A program made the translations under genes and the position numbers. The notes below the pieces were generated by a model. The model ran no database searches. It was not told where the DNA came from and was given only the letters and a program-made list of their open reading frames with translations. This document shows, piece by piece, positions 29,708 to 39,412 of a DNA stretch of 64,000 nucleotides. Source of the DNA: Gracilaria vermiculophylla (Eukaryota; Rhodophyta; Florideophyceae; Gracilariales; Gracilariaceae); contig JAHNZQ020000010.1 in assembly GCA_019155205.2 (NCBI GenBank), positions 1,975,170-2,039,169 on the forward strand, in the 5' to 3' direction. Position 1 is the first letter of the stretch, and every line of letters starts with the position of its first letter.

Positions 29708-30225
29708 GGCGGCGTCGGGGGTGGGAGATGGAAGTGGCTAAGCGATATGCAACACGCCAGGAAGAGGCGGTGGACGGCGCTCGGAACGAAGCAAGGCGAA
29801 ACGCTCCGTGTGGTGCCACGTGTTGCGCCACGTGTATAGAACGTGGCAGCATATTTGCTCAATGCTTAATAGCGAAGCGAAACGTCTGCGAGCTTGCCAC
29901 GTGCGCACCGCGAGCTGCGCAACGCGTGGCAGCGACGGCGCACGTGCACAAATAGCCTCGAGTGTCGCAAAAATGGCATAACGCTGAGGAAGGGCGTGCG
30001 TGCCAAGGCGCTTTGCGAGTGCGAGTCCTGCACGCGGGGAATTCCAACAGTCCGCACCCGCCCCCGCCACTAGAGGGAGCGCAGTCGCGCGCTAGGCTGT
30101 CACGGGAGCTCCCTAGCGCGCGGCTGCCCTCTCTAGTGGCGGCTGTTATGCGTGCGCCGCTACTTTTAACCGCTGGCGCGCGCCCAACGACGGCCGCTCG
30201 CGGCGGCCCGCCGCCCCCCGTGAAC
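29708..30225. promoter_or_regulatory. Divergent promoter region NMT / zinc-finger gene
   Basis: 518 bases between divergent start codons. CACGTG/CGTG-type motifs recur (GCCACGTG around 29814-29846 and 29896; CACGTGC near 29940). Just before the zinc-finger start lies a long inverted repeat, 30064-30142, described separately. Confidence 0.5.
30064..30142. repeat. Inverted repeat, about 32-bp arms
   Basis: Left arm 30064-30096 begins CCGCCACTAGAG and ends GCGCGCTAGG; right arm 30111-30142 is its near-perfect reverse complement (about one mismatch and small length differences). The loop is CTGTCACGGGAGCT. Located 84 bases before the zinc-finger ATG, it would be a very stable hairpin in that mRNA leader, or a large palindromic protein-binding site. 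Confidence 0.75.
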
Positions 30226-31197
30226 ATGTCGCCCACGCTGATGGAACACAGTGATGCGTGCCCCTACTGCCGACGGCCCTTCCTCACCTTTACCGCCGTT
30301 GTCGACCACCTCCATCGCAGCGAGTGCCACCAGGAATACTCCAAACTCCCCCTCCCACTACCGTTGTCCTCATCCCTGCCGTTTTCCCTGCCGCTGCCGT
30401 CTTCTCTGCCGTCGCCCCTGCCGTCGCCCCTGCCGTCGCCCCTGCCGTCGCCCCTGCCGTCGCCCCTGCCGCCGTCGCCCCTGCCGCCGTCGCCCCTGCC
30501 GTCGCCCCAGCCGTCGCCCCTGCCGCCGTCGCCCCTGCCGCCGCCCCAGCCGTCGCCCCTGCCGCCGCCCCAGCCGTCGCCCCAGCCGTCGCCCCTGCCG
30601 TCACCCCTGCCGTCGCCCCTGTCGTCATCCGCCGCCCTCGTCGATGCCTCCTCGCTGCACGCCCATGCCGGCGTCGCTTTCGTACTGCAAGCCCTGAGGG
30701 ACGACTTGCTCGGCTCTGGCCGCTCCACCTTCTGGGGCTCCGCTTTCGCCCCTTCGCTGCTCGAGAGGGTGTGGCTGCCACAACTAGCAGGAGGCGACGA
30801 CCCCGCTGCCACCGCTGCTGCCGCAACAGCGGAAGCTGCTGTCGCCGCCGCCGCAGCCGCCGCCCGTGCGCGCCACTCCACCACATCACGCAAGCACATG
30901 CGATTCCCCCGGAGCTTGACCTGCGCACAGTGTGGCGCTGTCCTATCCAACATTGGCAACCTCAACCGCCACGTCCGTGCAGTGCACATCGACTTACGCC
31001 GTTTCAAATGCTCGTACTGTCCATGGGCCTTTCACCGCCGAAGCGAACTGAAGTCGCACGTTGCCCGCGTCCACTACGTCATCAAGGCCCACCGCTGTGC
31101 CTATTGCGAGAAGTCATACACGCGCAAAGAACATCTTCAGCGCCACATGCGCTCCGAGCATGGCGCGCCCCGTCGCATCCTGGCTCGCATTTCATAA
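30226..31197 (+). CDS. C2H2 zinc-finger protein with Pro/Leu/Ser repeat linker
   Basis: 323 residues from the ATG at 30226; the frame is open further upstream, but through the inverted repeat. A first finger lies near residues 12-35 (CPYCRRPF...DHLHRSECH, slightly atypical spacing), followed by about 90 residues of PLPSPLPS-type repeats, an Ala-rich tract, and three regular C2H2 fingers in the last 94 residues: CAQCGAVL...HVRAVH, CSYCPWAF...HVARVH and CAYCEKSY...HMRSEH. The adjacent three fingers suggest DNA binding in the nucleus; targets unknown. The Pro repeat is encoded by a 12-base tandem repeat, so its length can change without loss of frame. A broken tandem copy follows at 31.7 kb. Confidence 0.85.
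   Translation: MSPTLMEHSDACPYCRRPFLTFTAVVDHLHRSECHQEYSKLPLPLPLSSSLPFSLPLPSSLPSPLPSPLPSPLPSPLPSPLPPSPLPPSPLPSPQPSPLPPSPLPPPQPSPLPPPQPSPQPSPLPSPLPSPLSSSAALVDASSLHAHAGVAFVLQALRDDLLGSGRSTFWGSAFAPSLLERVWLPQLAGGDDPAATAAAATAEAAVAAAAAAARARHSTTSRKHMRFPRSLTCAQCGAVLSNIGNLNRHVRAVHIDLRRFKCSYCPWAFHRRSELKSHVARVHYVIKAHRCAYCEKSYTRKEHLQRHMRSEHGAPRRILARIS
30370..30630 (+). repeat. Coding minisatellite, 12/15-bp units
   Basis: Tandem units of CCCCTGCCGTCG (with CCGCCGTCG and CCCCAGCCGTCG variants) run through the linker of the zinc-finger gene. All three plus-strand frames stay open across it, which explains long overlapping frames here on both strands. Confidence 0.9.
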
Positions 31198-31640
31198 ACA
31201 TCCTGCCGCGTCGTTGCCGCCCCCCTTGTAGCTACAGAACCCAGGACTTACCCCTTCACGTCCTGCGCCTTATCGGAAGTCCTTGTGCGCTGCTACCTCA
31301 CTCACCGTCCTTTTTGCAGCCAATGTGTGCCATCCGTTCGCCGCGTGCCACACCTATCACGTCGGTGTGACCCCGGAAATGCCTCTTCTTCACCCCTGAC
31401 TCTCTTGAGAGTCAAGTCCACAATCCAAACTCTACTTCTGAAGCGTCTCCGCTTACATCAACCAATGGCACGACAGGCCCTTGATCCAGTTAACTAGTCT
31501 CATCACTTATCTCCGCCCATTCAGGATTCCACATGCCTCAACGCAAACGCTCGGTACATCCCCCCCTCTCTATGTAAATATATCCCACGCGCTCTCCGCA
31601 CAAATCCCTCCCGCTTTAAACACCTTCCCACCTGGTATTC
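31198..31640. other. Intergenic between zinc-finger gene and its duplicate
   Basis: 443 bases with no gene. A short perfect hairpin, TGACTCTC-TT-GAGAGTCA, lies near 31395-31413 and could help end the upstream transcript. Confidence 0.4.
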
Positions 31641-32342
31641 GTGTCAGCTGCCTCGCCATTCATTCTTCGACTGCAGCAGCCCCCCCTCCTTATCCCTCTC
31701 CACGGTGAATGGCTCCCAAGACCTACTCAAAAGAGGCTGCTCGATTCGCCGCCATACACTTGTCTGTACTGCGAGCGCACTTTTTCACGCTTCTCAACAG
31801 TTATCGATCATTGGCATGACCGTGAATGGCACCAGATTTCTACGAAGCTGGAGGAGCGAATTTTGCCGCCATCGTTACCTTCGCAGCGCCAAGCCACTCC
31901 AATCCGCCCAACACCTTCACCATTGGCTGCAGCCTGCTTATCCGGCCGTGTGTCACGACCCCAGCATTGCACGCGTGCCTCAGATTTGATGGGTGATGAT
32001 CCTGCGGACGTCCGCCGAAACCAAGGTCGTCTCACAAGCCACGTTTGTGAGACCCAATTTTTCAACGCTGGCAATATTAACCGCCACGTTTGAGAGACCC
32101 AATTTTCCAACGCTGGCAATCTTAACCGCCACGTTAGATCGGTGCATCTCAACATCCTGCGCTACGCATGTGTGCATTGCGACAAGCGCTTCCACCGCAA
32201 CAGTGAGCTCAGGTATCACACTTATCTTGTCCACTATATCGTCAAGACGTACCCATGCCATTTGTGTGAGAGGTCGTATTCCCGAAAGGGACATTTGCGG
32301 CGTCATTTGAGAAATGACCACCTGGAAAATCATCAGCAGTAG
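31641..32342 (+). pseudogene. Broken tandem copy of the C2H2 zinc-finger gene
   Basis: In one frame it keeps the first finger (CLYCERTF...DHWHDREWH), a shorter linker without the Pro repeat, and the last two fingers (CVHCDKRF, CHLCERSY) ending HLENHQQ. There is no in-frame ATG before finger 1. The second finger is ruined: its first Cys is lost and a 45-base unit is tandemly duplicated (32041-32085 and 32086-32130); in the second unit TGT has become TGA (32091-32093), a stop. After it the frame is unchanged. The gene order and finger order match the intact neighbour, so this is its decayed duplicate. Confidence 0.75.
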
Positions 32343-32541
32343 AAATCTGAGCCCATTCCCGGCTAGAAATAGTGACGCTCGGTATTAATCACACCTAGGA
32401 AACATTAGTACTCTGGAAAGAAGCGCAACTCGTCGGGTTGTAAAGTCAAAACATCCTCGAACTGCGTTCGCGAGCAAAGTACACAACAAATTGGCATTCT
32501 AAGTCAACACAAAGAGTGAACGTGTTAAATTCAAGTCTGAC

Positions 32542-32772
32542 ATGGATGCCGCAAAACTCACTTTTAGTTACGCATCAAACATGGTAATAATGGAATCGGT
32601 TACACCGACTAGGAGAAAGCACCACAAGGTATTTTTGAATTACGTACCACATTGTCTTGTACGAGAGGACGCTAGAAACTCGATTAGAACCTTGGCCGAA
32701 CTCCCCATCACAAAGGCGGAAAGAGAACGTAGAGAACAGAGATTAAAAAGGAGCCAGAGCCTCGCCCTGTAA
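32542..32772 (+). CDS. Hypothetical short frame
   Basis: 76 codons from ATG, ending in a basic/Glu-rich stretch (KAERERREQRLKRSQSLAL) that could form a helix. No homologue recognised, and no relative in the window. It may be chance; included because it starts at an ATG in reasonable context and has balanced composition. Confidence 0.2.
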   Translation: MDAAKLTFSYASNMVIMESVTPTRRKHHKVFLNYVPHCLVREDARNSIRTLAELPITKAERERREQRLKRSQSLAL

Positions 32773-34305
32773 ACAAAGCTATCGTCGAGTAGCGCGAGAA
32801 CGATCTGCTGAAGATCGCAACCGACTTCAAATTGACCGACCCTAAAAGAAGAGTAGAAACCTTAATTATTTCTTGTCTTCTTTTTCTTCTGGTCTGGTCA
32901 CGCGTACAATCTTTTGTTCGCAGCTACTAACCATTCTAATAAATTCGATACCGAGAAATGCTTCGGGTTGCTCGTGATCAGTCGTGCCGCCTCGAACAGC
33001 GACGAACGATGTGCAACGAAGGCGATGATGCGGTCTACCTTTTGCTGTAGCTTTCACAACTAAAACTAACACGTGCTCTGAGACTGATTTGTTGAGAATA
33101 CTTTTTCGGAAATCAAGCAGCGAGCGTTTGCGCTACGAAGAAGATAGTTTACCTAGATCTGATCAACTGCCATACTGTTCTTCACTTTTGCGCCACTATG
33201 CACATGAAAACGAAGTAGAATGGGGTTTAAGATTGTTCACCACACTGACGACTGAAAAGCGACTCCATCGCATGCTCACCTTATCCATTGGAGGTCAACA
33301 AGATACTTCACATCAAGACTCTGCATTGAGAAGCTTTGTACGCAACAAATACGGAATCTCCGCGTGAAATTCTACATGAAAAGTCCAGGCATCGTTTCCA
33401 CTGGATAGTAGTCTTAGGATTTTTGTTGTCTCGTGTTTTTAGAGCAGAGGTAAAAATATCAGTGACAAAGGCGAAATGAATGAGCTGCGCGACGAAATGC
33501 CCTCCCAACCGTTCTCCCAGTCGGCCCTTCCCAACTACTGCCGCAAAAAAAACTCAATTCAACGGGATGTTAACAAAATACGTTTCGAAAACTGGTCCAA
33601 CCCATTACCGCTCTTCCATTTCTGTAGTTCATAGTGTGTTATTTATTCATCGTGAGTCTCTTTTTACACTCATGATGGAACCGTTTGAGAAGTCGACGTT
33701 TTGTGAAATAGAACATTATCGATAACAGCACAAATTATCAGGCGCTTCAAAATGATTGTGCTTCCAACCTTGTGAAAGAATGGACAAGTCGCGTAAGCCG
33801 CTGGCATATTTTTTGGCTGAAGTTAAAGTTGGAACGGATTGATGGTTACCTGTGCAACAAAGGATGACTAAACTGCGCAACACCAAGATAAGGAGCTTTA
33901 TAATGGCCTCTCTTATCCATCGATCCCGAGTGCAACGCGGCGGGTTTAATGATCGCCCGTGTGTCACGGTGGAGATGGGCAGGACTTGAGCCCAAGTATA
34001 GCGCGGCGGAGATGGACAAAGTTGAGCCTAATAGTAGCGCGGCGGGGCTAATGATCCAAAGTGTATCACAGCAGAGACGGACAGTGCACGATCGATACAT
34101 GAGTCAGCGCGGAAAAGACAGCTGGGAGAGCCAGGGAAAAATCAGTATATATAGCCGTCGAGAAGAGAAGTCATTGAGTTAGTATGAAAAGGCATCGACA
34201 GTTCGGAGAACACGAGTAAACAGACCCCTCTACTACATAAGTGGCCAGATGCATAATTGACCGCAAAGACAAGACTACAATGAAAGAGGGCTAAACAAAA
34301 ATGCT
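32773..34305. other. Intergenic; contains a degenerate tandem repeat
   Basis: Apart from the repeat at 33920-34085 I see no gene or element. Frames such as 33089-33367 have no recognisable content. Confidence 0.4.
33920..34085. repeat. Degenerate short tandem repeat
   Basis: AGCGCGGCGG-type cores recur three times (near 33938, 33999, 34038), and the block TAATGATC followed by GTGT.TCAC.G and GAGA.GG occurs twice (near 33946 and 34049). Unit length is irregular, about 35-100 bases, with many substitutions. Confidence 0.5.
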
Positions 34306-34484
34306 TTGGTAAGTTCGATGCCTGCTATTAATCGAGAAGAGAAGGGGGCACGAGCAAAGTGCTACACCTTTTTGGGTCGTCTACCAGCTGGCATTCGAGA
34401 CGGTCAAAGCGTGGAGATGGTATGGAATCTCAACAATGGTTTTGTTTTGGTGATGTTGCGTAGCGCTATCTCTGAAATTGCTCA

Positions 34485-34778
34485 TTGCAATCAGTGTTGG
34501 ACATCAAGCAAGCCGCGCTTTCCGCAGTTTCGAGTAACTTATTGGCTGCATCAGAGAAACACAATCAAGTTACAGAGACCGAGGCTTTCGAATCGGTCCC
34601 AAAATACAGCTCCATGACACGATATGTGAAGGAGCAGCATTCAGGGCATGAATGCAAAACAGCCGACAGCAAGCTGAAGTGTCCTCCGAGCTCTGTTTAC
34701 AATTGGATGATGTGTATCGCACATAGTATGCATGGATTGGCTTTTGGTGGGTGGGAAGCGGTTCAAAGAGTTTTCTAG
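34485..34778 (+). pseudogene. Decayed member of the 36-42 kb novel family (C-terminal part)
   Basis: The frame ends in VYNWMMCIAHSMHGLAFGGW followed by EAVQRVF and a stop. This matches the C-terminal helix of the gene at 41576 (VWNLAKYVADSLNELTRRTW then RAVRC...) position by position, including Asn after the aromatic residue, Ala, Ser, Leu, Trp and the final AV, with the stop at nearly the same place. The N-terminal half of the family is not recognisable here. No ATG supports the frame. Confidence 0.4.
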
Positions 34779-36531
34779 TTGGTTATTTTAATGCATTAAG
34801 CGTGCAATAAAAAAGTTGTAATGTTTAGAGTACAAAGTGCGAAAACAACTTAAATTTCAATTTTGCAGCGTGTTCAGAAAGTGCAAACTTCTTCGTTCAA
34901 TTTATCATGTTTTGTTGCATTCAAAATGTAGTGTTTTGAAAGAAACAAGAAACTTTTAATTCCAAGCTTGACCACGTGAAAAAGTTGGTTTCGGTGCTAT
35001 AAGCGAAATAAAATCGCACAGGAGCTCTTGCGTTGATGTCGGGAATCAACACTGGTTGTTGTTCGGCAAAAGGACACGGGTGTTAGAGCTGTTCACAAAA
35101 CGGTGAGCCAGAAGAAACGAAGCAGGAACTTCAACACAGATCAATGACGATGTAGTACGGCTTAGTGTCCCTCTCTGACCTGCACTTCTATCTATAAATA
35201 TCAAAACCATCTTCCTGAAAGAATCTATAAAGCACCAGCGCAGCTTATCAAACAACTCAGCGTCTCGAACGACAAAGCTGCAACAGAGACAAATAAGATA
35301 TCGATTGTTTTTCTTCACAGTTGAAGCAATTTGCATCTGTTATTAAATGCAATGACTGTTTTTCTGCGTGATAAGGTACAAAGTTTCTCTAATTCTTCAA
35401 AAAGGTAAATGACAAAATATTTATGATGCTACGAAATATTTCTGAACTATGGGGCATTTATTTTCCCCGGGTGACCTGAATTGATGCGCTCGTCAAGTTT
35501 CTAATTGCCAGGAGCTGAAACGCCACTTTCAATTTAGATCCCCGGATCTGGTTCCGACTATCCTCACTTTTATAGAAGCTCAGACAATACAGTAAAACTC
35601 CATACAAATCGAAAGATTGGATGATAAGCGTGAAGAGTTTTGATTTGGAAACCATGAAAGCCTTCATCTGAAGGGACGAGGGACATTTTCAGCTGTGCAC
35701 GCCGACCAAAACAGACAAGGAAAGGCTACTAGCATGTGCAACAGTTTTGGCTTACCGCCTCGCTGTAACGATAGGATACAAAAACAGATGTATCACTGAC
35801 CCGTGCACCGCTGTAGCTCGATAATCAATTCCGCGGAAAGCCGGAAAGAAACGTGAAGCTGTTGGCGACTCAGATTGGATTTACGCTGCATTTGCGAGAT
35901 GCTTCCACACGTACGCGACGCCAAGAGATCCGGAACTCTCGCGCAGTCAACTTCACGAAGCATGTGATCGTAGCTACTTGATGTCGCTTGCACACTTGTC
36001 GTGTCACCAGCTCTCATCCTCCTCTCCTTTTTTGTTCCTATTCCGCACCGTGAAGGCTGAGCAGTGCTCGCTCATTGGTGCTCGTGCTCAGATTTCCCAC
36101 GACGCGCAGTAGCGCTTTTATGTCGATCAACGCCCTCACTGAACTGCCCCTGTCCGCCACGAAACACACAATGTACAAGACATACAATTTGCATCAGTCT
36201 TTTCAGGAAAAACAAAACGCAACTTGAGGCAGCATGCCGAAATCGCTGACAACACCGAGCCAAACACGTAACAAATACACCCCGTGCTTCCCAATGTGGG
36301 ACAGAGTTCTCTCCTCCCTTCCAATTTCTTCGGAGCTCAAATCGAAAAGATTCGCACATTTAAGCGCGCACAACTCATTTCCCGCTACGAAAGTTGGCTT
36401 GGCATTGTGCTCTCTCTCGTTTCGCGACTGCCCACCACCTGCACCAGCTCCATTCGCAAACCGCCCACTGCTCTATTCCTCCCATTCCCCATTCTTCGCC
36501 ACCTACGCTTCTCGTCTCAAAAACATCAAAA
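34779..36531. other. Intergenic, no supported gene
   Basis: AT-rich to 35.9 kb, then more balanced. Frames on either strand (for example 35046-35336 and 36072-36359) show no recognisable content. The 200 bases before 36532 are C/T-rich, as before other gene starts in this window. Confidence 0.4.
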
Positions 36532-37275
36532 ATGAGCCGCTTTGCCAGGGTCTTCGATCAGGTTGCACAACTCGACAAAGACGTCCACATGGAACTCGCG
36601 GAGTTCTTGGAGACGGACATACGCAAGGAATCACAGTGGTGTCATGGCCGCTCCTTGGAAATCATCCCGGAAGAGAACCGTCAGCAGCAGCTTTCGACTA
36701 GGTTCAGGACTTCTGCACAACAGCAATGGAATTTTCATCCCAGCCCTGAAAGCCTGCGCATATTTGAGGAGATAAAAGCGGCGAAAGACGCGGGGACGTC
36801 CGGCGACTTCGTCAGATGCTCTGCATATGTCTCGGGGAGCAACAGTTTTGAGAAGGAGCTTTGGCAGTATTTTCGAAGCGGAAAAGAAACTCATTGTGCT
36901 TTCTTTGGGTACGATCTGCTCAGGAACGCAGTTGATGAGCATCATGGAACACTTGAAACCACTGAATTAAATAGATTAAGCCGAAGTGAACTTGCTGCAG
37001 GCAAAGAACAATTGGAAAAGGGGTTTCGGTGTGTTTTGCCTACCGACATTCAAAGACTCCAGCTTGCGCCTCATTGCAACAAAAGGGAAGACCATAAGCT
37101 CAAAAGGCGTTGCATCAGGACACGGTTTGAGGAAGTTCGCCGAAAATTGCAATCTTTTTGTTGTTCTTTTTGGAATCAAACTGAACATTGTGCGCGACAT
37201 ATCGGAAAGTTAATTCGTCGAGGATGGAAAGCGTTACAAGTTTGGCTTCGGTGGCGAATTGAAGAGCTTCCTTAA
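36532..37275 (+). CDS. Novel family protein, member 1
   Basis: 247 residues from the ATG at 36532 (CAAAAATGAG context); the frame is open upstream, but that part is a C/T-rich leader. I recognise no known domain. It shares a gap-free block with the gene at 41576: HP at 69-70, SLRIF at 74-78, AAK at 83-85, SFE at 105-107, SGK at 116-118, GYD at 126-128; over these 55 residues 27 are identical by hand count. The C-terminal third is basic and Trp-rich (FWNQTEHCARHIGKLIRRGW, then KALQVWLRW), probably an amphipathic helix. There is no signal peptide or membrane span. Cytosolic or nuclear is likely; function unknown. Neighbours are only relatives and intergenic DNA. Confidence 0.7.
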   Translation: MSRFARVFDQVAQLDKDVHMELAEFLETDIRKESQWCHGRSLEIIPEENRQQQLSTRFRTSAQQQWNFHPSPESLRIFEEIKAAKDAGTSGDFVRCSAYVSGSNSFEKELWQYFRSGKETHCAFFGYDLLRNAVDEHHGTLETTELNRLSRSELAAGKEQLEKGFRCVLPTDIQRLQLAPHCNKREDHKLKRRCIRTRFEEVRRKLQSFCCSFWNQTEHCARHIGKLIRRGWKALQVWLRWRIEELP

Positions 37276-39115
37276 AGCGACAAAAACTGTACGGCTCTTG
37301 GGATCCAAGAGAGTTAAAAGTAGCTTGGACAAGCAGTCTCTGCATGTGTGAAACACAATTTAGACTATGTGTGAAAAAAAGTTGTTCGTCTTTCCTACTT
37401 TCTCTGAAACACAGATTGTAGTTCACATGCGTACTTATTACAATTTTGAAAGGTGAACTCGGGAAACGCTTTTATCAAGACTAGAAATAAAATATGGCGA
37501 GAAGCATATCCTACACGAATTTGAATAGGTCTTCATGAGAATTACAGCTAATTTAAATTAGAAATCATGGCCTCGAGAGATAATCCTGCTATCTTCTACG
37601 AATTCTAATTTACTGAACTAAACTATGGTCAACAGCGTATCCGACGAGAATTGACAAAGTCATCAAGATACGTCATACTAATTAATTTCGGGAGCCTTTT
37701 GATTCAAACGTGTCTCCTTCTGCGCTATCTTTGAATTTCCATTAAACTAAAACTTATGTGCTCCAGAAACTGTATTATTTTTCCCTACGGCTTACTATTT
37801 CTCAATAGAAATTTAAAGCAGATTCTGAAGGTTTGTTCTTTTTCAAACCATCATTTACTCTTTTCTATTCTGCTTCAAATCAATCGCTGTTGGTTTAGTA
37901 GCCGCCAACATGTCTCCATCACACATTACAGAATCAAAATTTTTGATTTTTTTTTATGTCCTTTACATTGATTATTTAGTAGCATTTTCGCAAGCCATTG
38001 CCGCCTTGATCATCAGACGTGAGAAGTCTCAATTCAATTTCAAAGAAGTTTGTGCTCCTGATACAGTGTGTAGTCTTATCAGGGCAGATTCAATGCCCGT
38101 CAGATAAATAAGGCACAGATGTAGCTTTCAAACAAAACAATGTACTCTTGGTTTCTTGTGTGTTCCAAATATTTGTCATGACAATGAATCGTTCACTCCA
38201 GTGCTAAAACAAGTACGGCCGTGAGAAACCCATATGTAATAAAGACTTAAAATTGCTGAAATGACGAAGCAAGAATGATGCGAGTGAAAAGCGATGGACG
38301 TCTCTTAGAAAACATTTAATTTACAGCACATTTAAAATCATTACATCTTGAGTACACTGTATCCACCACCGCATCGCAAATTAAACATGATGCTGTTTAG
38401 AGCAGCTGAGCCATGATATCGAGCAAGCTGCTTGAAACACGTAAGAATGGCCCTCCGGGAATCAAGAATTATTCGAAGAATCCTCTTTTTTCCATCAAAA
38501 TTTTTATTTCTATGGGATACTAAAGAATGGCAAACTCTCCCATTCGCGCATTCATGGTATCGTTCTCTCATATACGCTCTACGCATCTTTACGTTTTTGC
38601 GATACTCCCGCCGTTAATTGCTCGTCTATTTGAACAATGACCCGTTTTCTACAGCGTTTCAACAAAGCATCATATCCAGACAAGCAGCCCTCGACAGTCT
38701 CCGTTGTTTGGTCAAAGTAGGATCATCGCAATCCAGCTTCCCATTCAGAATCTGTGCTCCAAAACCATGAGTTGAAAAAGCACGTGCCATACTCACAGCG
38801 CACAACTTTCCACAGCGATCTCGACAGCCTGGTGTATTCGAGTAAAGCAGAGACGCAAAGAATGTGAGCTTAAACATGGGGTGTTTCACGGCCCGCACAC
38901 TGTGCAAGGCAGCTAAATATTTGAGTGGTAACCTAGGGGGTACCTGGAGAGTAAAGAGACGTAGCACTGTGCGCGTACTGGATATAATATGCCCGCCGAT
39001 GTGCAGCATGTATCTGATGTCACATTTGATCCGCCGATATCAGAGACTGGTATGCAGGTCACAATAACTGTCCCAATCGGAACTTGTTTGGAGGGGGACT
39101 TGCTTCAAATGAAAC
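37276..39115. other. Intergenic, AT-rich
   Basis: No supported gene. Minus-strand frames at 38341-38586 and 38659-39009 look partly protein-like but carry no motif I can name, and they start without context. Confidence 0.4.
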
Positions 39116-39412
39116 TTGTTTCCTATGGAGCTGCAATCAACATATCAAGGGTGGCGTGATGCAAAAGGTTTCTTGTTTCAGCAGGTGATGAGAAACATGA
39201 AGCGCTTGTGCAGTGCTGTTTGGAAATGGGTACAGGCAATGGCTGATATTCTGGACGAATTGAAGCACAGTGGCATGGGTTGGGAACTGTGCGGCGGTGG
39301 TGTGCTGAACAATTTCAAAGGTTTGGAGATCCCTGACTTGGTTGAGTTTTCAGAAACCAGAATGTGCAGTAGTCATTGCACATTTTATTACGTAATGTTC
39401 ATAAATATGTAG
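39116..39412 (+). pseudogene. Decayed member of the novel family (C-terminal helix)
   Basis: Contains LCSAVWKWVQAMADILDEL, which aligns without gaps with LPGAVWNLAKYVADSLNEL of the gene at 41576 (AVW and AD.L.EL in register). The rest of the frame is unlike the family and starts from a TTG, so this is probably a fragment. Confidence 0.4.

Noticed and set aside
30258..31370. 370-codon plus-strand frame and minus-strand frames over the minisatellite
   Set aside because: The 12-base repeat keeps all frames open. Only the frame from 30226 contains C2H2 fingers.
38659..39009. 116-codon minus-strand frame that looks partly protein-like
   Set aside because: No motif, no ATG context and no relative in the window; cannot be supported.
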